Assembly: GCF_023715325.1 (NCBI RefSeq)
Contig: NZ_JAMBNX010000001.1
Coordinates: 558,001-622,000, forward strand
DNA: 64,000 nt
Reading direction: 5' to 3'
From: Agromyces mediolanus
GTDB taxonomy: Bacteria; Actinomycetota; Actinomycetes; Actinomycetales; Microbacteriaceae
Every line of letters begins with the position of its first letter. The stretch's first letter is position 1. Both the position numbers and the translations under genes were made by a program. Under the pieces are notes generated by a model, which had not been told where the DNA came from, made no database searches, and saw only the letters and a program-made list of their open reading frames with translations. Shown here one piece after another: positions 61,636-64,000 of the stretch.

Positions 61636-61686
61636 GCCCGCGGCTCGGTCGACGCCTGAGGCTCGGACCCTCGCGGATGCCTCGGG

Positions 61687-61995
61687 TCAGGCCTTCGCGC
61701 CGGCGCCCGGGCGGGCGAGCCGCTCGAACAGCTCGGCGTCGTGGCGCTCGCGGCTCGGGCCGAGCAGGAACGCGGAGAGCGCCGAGACGATGCCGGCGGC
61801 GGCGAGCGACGCCACCCAGATCCAGCCGCCGTCCCACGGCCAGCCGAGCCAGGTGAGCGCCACCCACACGACGGCGGCGACCGCGGTGCCGATCGCCGGG
61901 ATCAGCACGACGCCGTGCGTCGCCCGGCCGGGCACCGCGTACCGGGCGGCGAGGCCGAGCAGCGCGCCGCCCAGGGCGACGAACAGGAGTTCCAT
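61687..61995 (-). CDS. Small membrane protein (102 aa)
   Basis: Three hydrophobic segments (LLFVALGGALLGLAARYAV; GVVLIPAIGTAVAAVVWVALTWLG; IWVASLAAAGIVSALSAFLLG) and a charged cytoplasmic end (RERHDAELFERLARPG). ATG one base after the DUF3107 stop, so probably co-transcribed with it. Family not recognised. Confidence 0.7.
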   Translation of the reverse strand: MELLFVALGGALLGLAARYAVPGRATHGVVLIPAIGTAVAAVVWVALTWLGWPWDGGWIWVASLAAAGIVSALSAFLLGPSRERHDAELFERLARPGAGAKA

Positions 61996-61996
61996 G

Positions 61997-62221
61997 TCAG
62001 GCGACGAAGCCGACGCGACGCGACTCTTCCGAGCCGATCTCGACGTAGGCGAGCGCGGTGCCGGGAATCACGTAGACCGTGCCCTTCTCGTCGCTCAGGC
62101 GCAGCGAAGGCGACTGCCCGGAGAGGGCCGCGGTGACGGCCTCCTCGACCTCGGCCGCGGTCTGCGCGGCCTCGAAACCGAGTTCACGGGGGGAGTTCTG
62201 GATGCCGATGCGAACGTCCAC
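61997..62221 (-). CDS. DUF3107 family protein
   Basis: 74 residues from the GTG at 62221, with AGAAAGG upstream. MDVRIGIQNSPRELGFE, AEVEEAVTAALSG and VIPGTALAYVEIGSEESRRVGFVA are the conserved blocks of this small actinobacterial protein (Rv3208A/TB9.4 type), whose function is unknown. The remaining upstream part of the open frame lacks similarity. Confidence 0.9.
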   Translation of the reverse strand: MDVRIGIQNSPRELGFEAAQTAAEVEEAVTAALSGQSPSLRLSDEKGTVYVIPGTALAYVEIGSEESRRVGFVA

Positions 62222-62301
62222 TGTGCGCCTTTCTCGTCGTGCTCTCACCCTATGTCACCCGGCCACGGCGGTGCTTCGCGTTCACTGTCGGCGGAACGGG
62301 T

Positions 62302-62307
62302 TAGCGT
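62302..62307 (+). promoter_or_regulatory. -10 box of the helicase gene
   Basis: TAGCGT followed by six bases (GGCGGC) and the ATG at 62314. Confidence 0.5.
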
Positions 62308-62313
62308 GGCGGC

Positions 62314-64000
62314 ATGCCCCGCCCCGAAGCCCTCGTCGAGCAGCCAGCGCTCTTCACCGACGAGACCTTCGCGGGGCTCGAACTCGAGCACCTCGGCACC
62401 GAGCGGTCGGCCGCGGTGTTCGGAGCGCCCGGCTCGGGCAAGACGACGCTCGCGATCGAGCTCGTGGCGCGCCGCATCGAGGGCGGCTTCGCCGCCGACG
62501 AGGTGCTCGCGCTCGCCGCGACCCGCACGACGGCGAGCCGGTTGCGCGACCGCATCGCGGTCAGGCTGGGGGCGACCACACGGGGTCCGCTCGCGCGTAC
62601 GGCCAACTCGCTCGCCTTCCAGCTCGTCCGCGCCTACACCGGCGAGCCGGTGACCCTCCTCACGGGCGCCGAGCAGGACCAGATCATCGCCGAGCTCCTC
62701 GAGGCGGCCGAGGCCGACGGCGGCGGTCCCGAGTGGCCGTTCGAGACCCGGGTGCGCGCGCTCCGCGGCTTCCGCAGCGAGCTCCGCGACCTGATGATGC
62801 GCGCGGTCGAGGCGCACGTCGACCCGGCGACGCTCGCCCGGCTCGGGCGCGAGACGGGGCGCCCCGAGTGGGTCGCGGCGGGCCGCTTCCTCGAGGAGTA
62901 CCTCGAGGTGAAGGAGCAGCTCCGCGGCGGCCAGTACGACTCCGCGGAGCTCGCCGCGTTCGCCGCGGCGATCGTGCAGCGCAGCGTCCACGACGAGCGC
63001 GCGGCCACGGCGCTCGGCACTCTCGCGAAGCTGCGGCTCGTCGTCGTCGACGATGCGCAGGAGGCGACTGCGGCGACCGCCGCGCTCCTCGCCGCCTTCG
63101 CGGCCCGCGGCGTGCACGTCGTCGCGCTCGGCGATCCCGATGTCGCGAGCAACGGATTCCGCGGCGGGCGGCCCGAGCTGCTCGGCACCCTGTCATCGTT
63201 GCTCGGCACCCGGGCCGAGCGGTTGGAACTCACGCAGGTCCACCGGGGCCGGCCGGAGCTGCGCCGCCTCGTCGCCTCGGTCACCGGGCACATCGGCGCG
63301 GCGCTCGGCGGCGGCCACCGGGCGGCCGCCCCGCCGTCCGAGCCAGAGCCGCGTGACCCGCTCACCCCGGTGCTCGGCATCGAGGCGCCCTCTCATGCGG
63401 CCGAGTGCCAGCAGATCGCCGCGCTGCTGCGCGAGCGCCACCTGCTCGACGGCGTGCCATGGTCGCAGATGGCCGTCGTGCTGCGATCCGGGGCGGATGC
63501 GCCCGCCTTCGAGCGCGGGCTCGCGCTCGCCGACGTGCCGACGGCCGGCGCGCTCGTCCGCACCGCCCTCCGGGACGCCCCCGCCGCTGCGGCGCTGCTA
63601 CGCGCCGCGTCGCTCGTGCTCGAGCGGGAGCCGTTGACCCCCGAGCTCGCCGTCGAACTGCTCACCGGCCCGCTCGGCCGGCTCGATCCGGTGGGACTGC
63701 GCCGACTGCGCCTGGCGCTGCGGCACGAGGAGCTCGCGGCCGGCGGCGACCGCACGGGCGACGAATTGCTCGTCGACGCCCTGTCCGCGCCGGGCGGATT
63801 CGAGACGGTCGACGCCGCAGCGGGCCGCCGGGCTGCGAAGCTCGCGCGGGTGCTCGCGGCGGCGCGCAGCCGAGTCGGCACCGGTTCGACCATCGAGGAG
63901 ATCCTCTGGTCGCTGTGGGATCGCAGCGGGTTGGCCGAGGAGTGGGCGGCGCAGGCCGCGGGCACGGGCGTGCTGGCCGAGGAGGCGAACCGTGCGCTCG
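62314..64000 (+). CDS. UvrD/PcrA-type helicase, AdnA-like (cut by window end)
   Basis: At least 562 residues; the frame is still open at the last base. Walker A FGAPGSGKTTLAIELVARRI near residue 36, motif Ia LALAATRTTASRLRDRI, VVVDDAQEATAATAALLAAFAARGV as a Walker B variant (DDAQE for DEYQD), LTQVHRGRPELRRLV (motif IV-like). Superfamily 1A helicases of this type form the AdnAB or RecBCD-like resection complex with a C-terminal nuclease; the adnB partner would lie beyond the window. The position after DUF3107 supports AdnA over PcrA. Confidence 0.82.
   Translation, partial: MPRPEALVEQPALFTDETFAGLELEHLGTERSAAVFGAPGSGKTTLAIELVARRIEGGFAADEVLALAATRTTASRLRDRIAVRLGATTRGPLARTANSLAFQLVRAYTGEPVTLLTGAEQDQIIAELLEAAEADGGGPEWPFETRVRALRGFRSELRDLMMRAVEAHVDPATLARLGRETGRPEWVAAGRFLEEYLEVKEQLRGGQYDSAELAAFAAAIVQRSVHDERAATALGTLAKLRLVVVDDAQEATAATAALLAAFAARGVHVVALGDPDVASNGFRGGRPELLGTLSSLLGTRAERLELTQVHRGRPELRRLVASVTGHIGAALGGGHRAAAPPSEPEPRDPLTPVLGIEAPSHAAECQQIAALLRERHLLDGVPWSQMAVVLRSGADAPAFERGLALADVPTAGALVRTALRDAPAAAALLRAASLVLEREPLTPELAVELLTGPLGRLDPVGLRRLRLALRHEELAAGGDRTGDELLVDALSAPGGFETVDAAAGRRAAKLARVLAAARSRVGTGSTIEEILWSLWDRSGLAEEWAAQAAGTGVLAEEANRAL

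Overview
The window is very GC-rich (roughly 70% by eye) and almost completely coding, with many ATGA/GTGA stop-start overlaps, GTG and TTG starts, and candidate -10 boxes (TANNNT) placed six or seven bases before start codons. Gene content and order point to a high-GC Gram-positive actinobacterium, most likely Micrococcales/Microbacteriaceae; genus cannot be assigned from sequence alone. I found no rRNA, tRNA, IS element, prophage or CRISPR array.

Layout. 0-13 kb: end of an MFS transporter, an acyltransferase, a sigma factor with a large membrane-anchored partner, two Fpg/Nei-type DNA glycosylases interleaved with GNAT acetyltransferases, a TOPRIM-like protein, a PrmC-related methyltransferase, a phosphoribosyltransferase, a VWA surface protein and a DHA2 drug exporter. 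13-19 kb: a minus-strand NAD operon nrtR-nadA-nadB-nadC plus a cysteine desulfurase, with two candidate NrtR operators. 19-24 kb: glycine cleavage genes gcvT-gcvH-gcvP behind a tandem glycine riboswitch. 25-31 kb: an oligopeptide/dipeptide ABC transporter operon whose two ATPases are fused. 31-46 kb: core actinobacterial neighbourhood: typA, an M23 peptidase, enoyl-CoA hydratase, fdxA-dapC, gltA, penicillin acylase, divergent dapD/dapE, DUF3117, O-methyltransferase and tatB. 46-51 kb: aldehyde dehydrogenase divergent from a GPH transporter and a sphingosine-phosphate-lyase-like decarboxylase. 51-64 kb: mrp, DUF1003, an MgtE_N/CBS protein, a stress-protein-like membrane protein, aminopeptidase P, a membrane-anchored endonuclease/phosphatase, PHP phosphoesterase, DEAD-box helicase, ferritin-like protein, DUF3107 and the start of a UvrD/AdnA-type helicase running off the end. 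Parts of this order (fdxA-dapC; dapD/dapE; DUF3117, methyltransferase, tatB, mrp, CBS protein; rhlE-DUF3107-adnA) match the order I know from Mycobacterium tuberculosis.

The most unusual signal is a 28-bp palindrome (half-site TTGCCCGACTTTCA followed by its reverse complement). It occurs six times at three loci: once between divergent genes (7.8 kb, one base changed), three times in a 48-bp-period tandem array inside nadB, where it stays in frame and adds an LPDFHESRASR peptide repeat between the two NadB domains, and twice between convergent genes (50.9 kb). A second repeat family forms a seven-unit inverted array at 54.1-54.3 kb, and the word GAGGCATCC/GGATGCCTC is strongly over-represented throughout.
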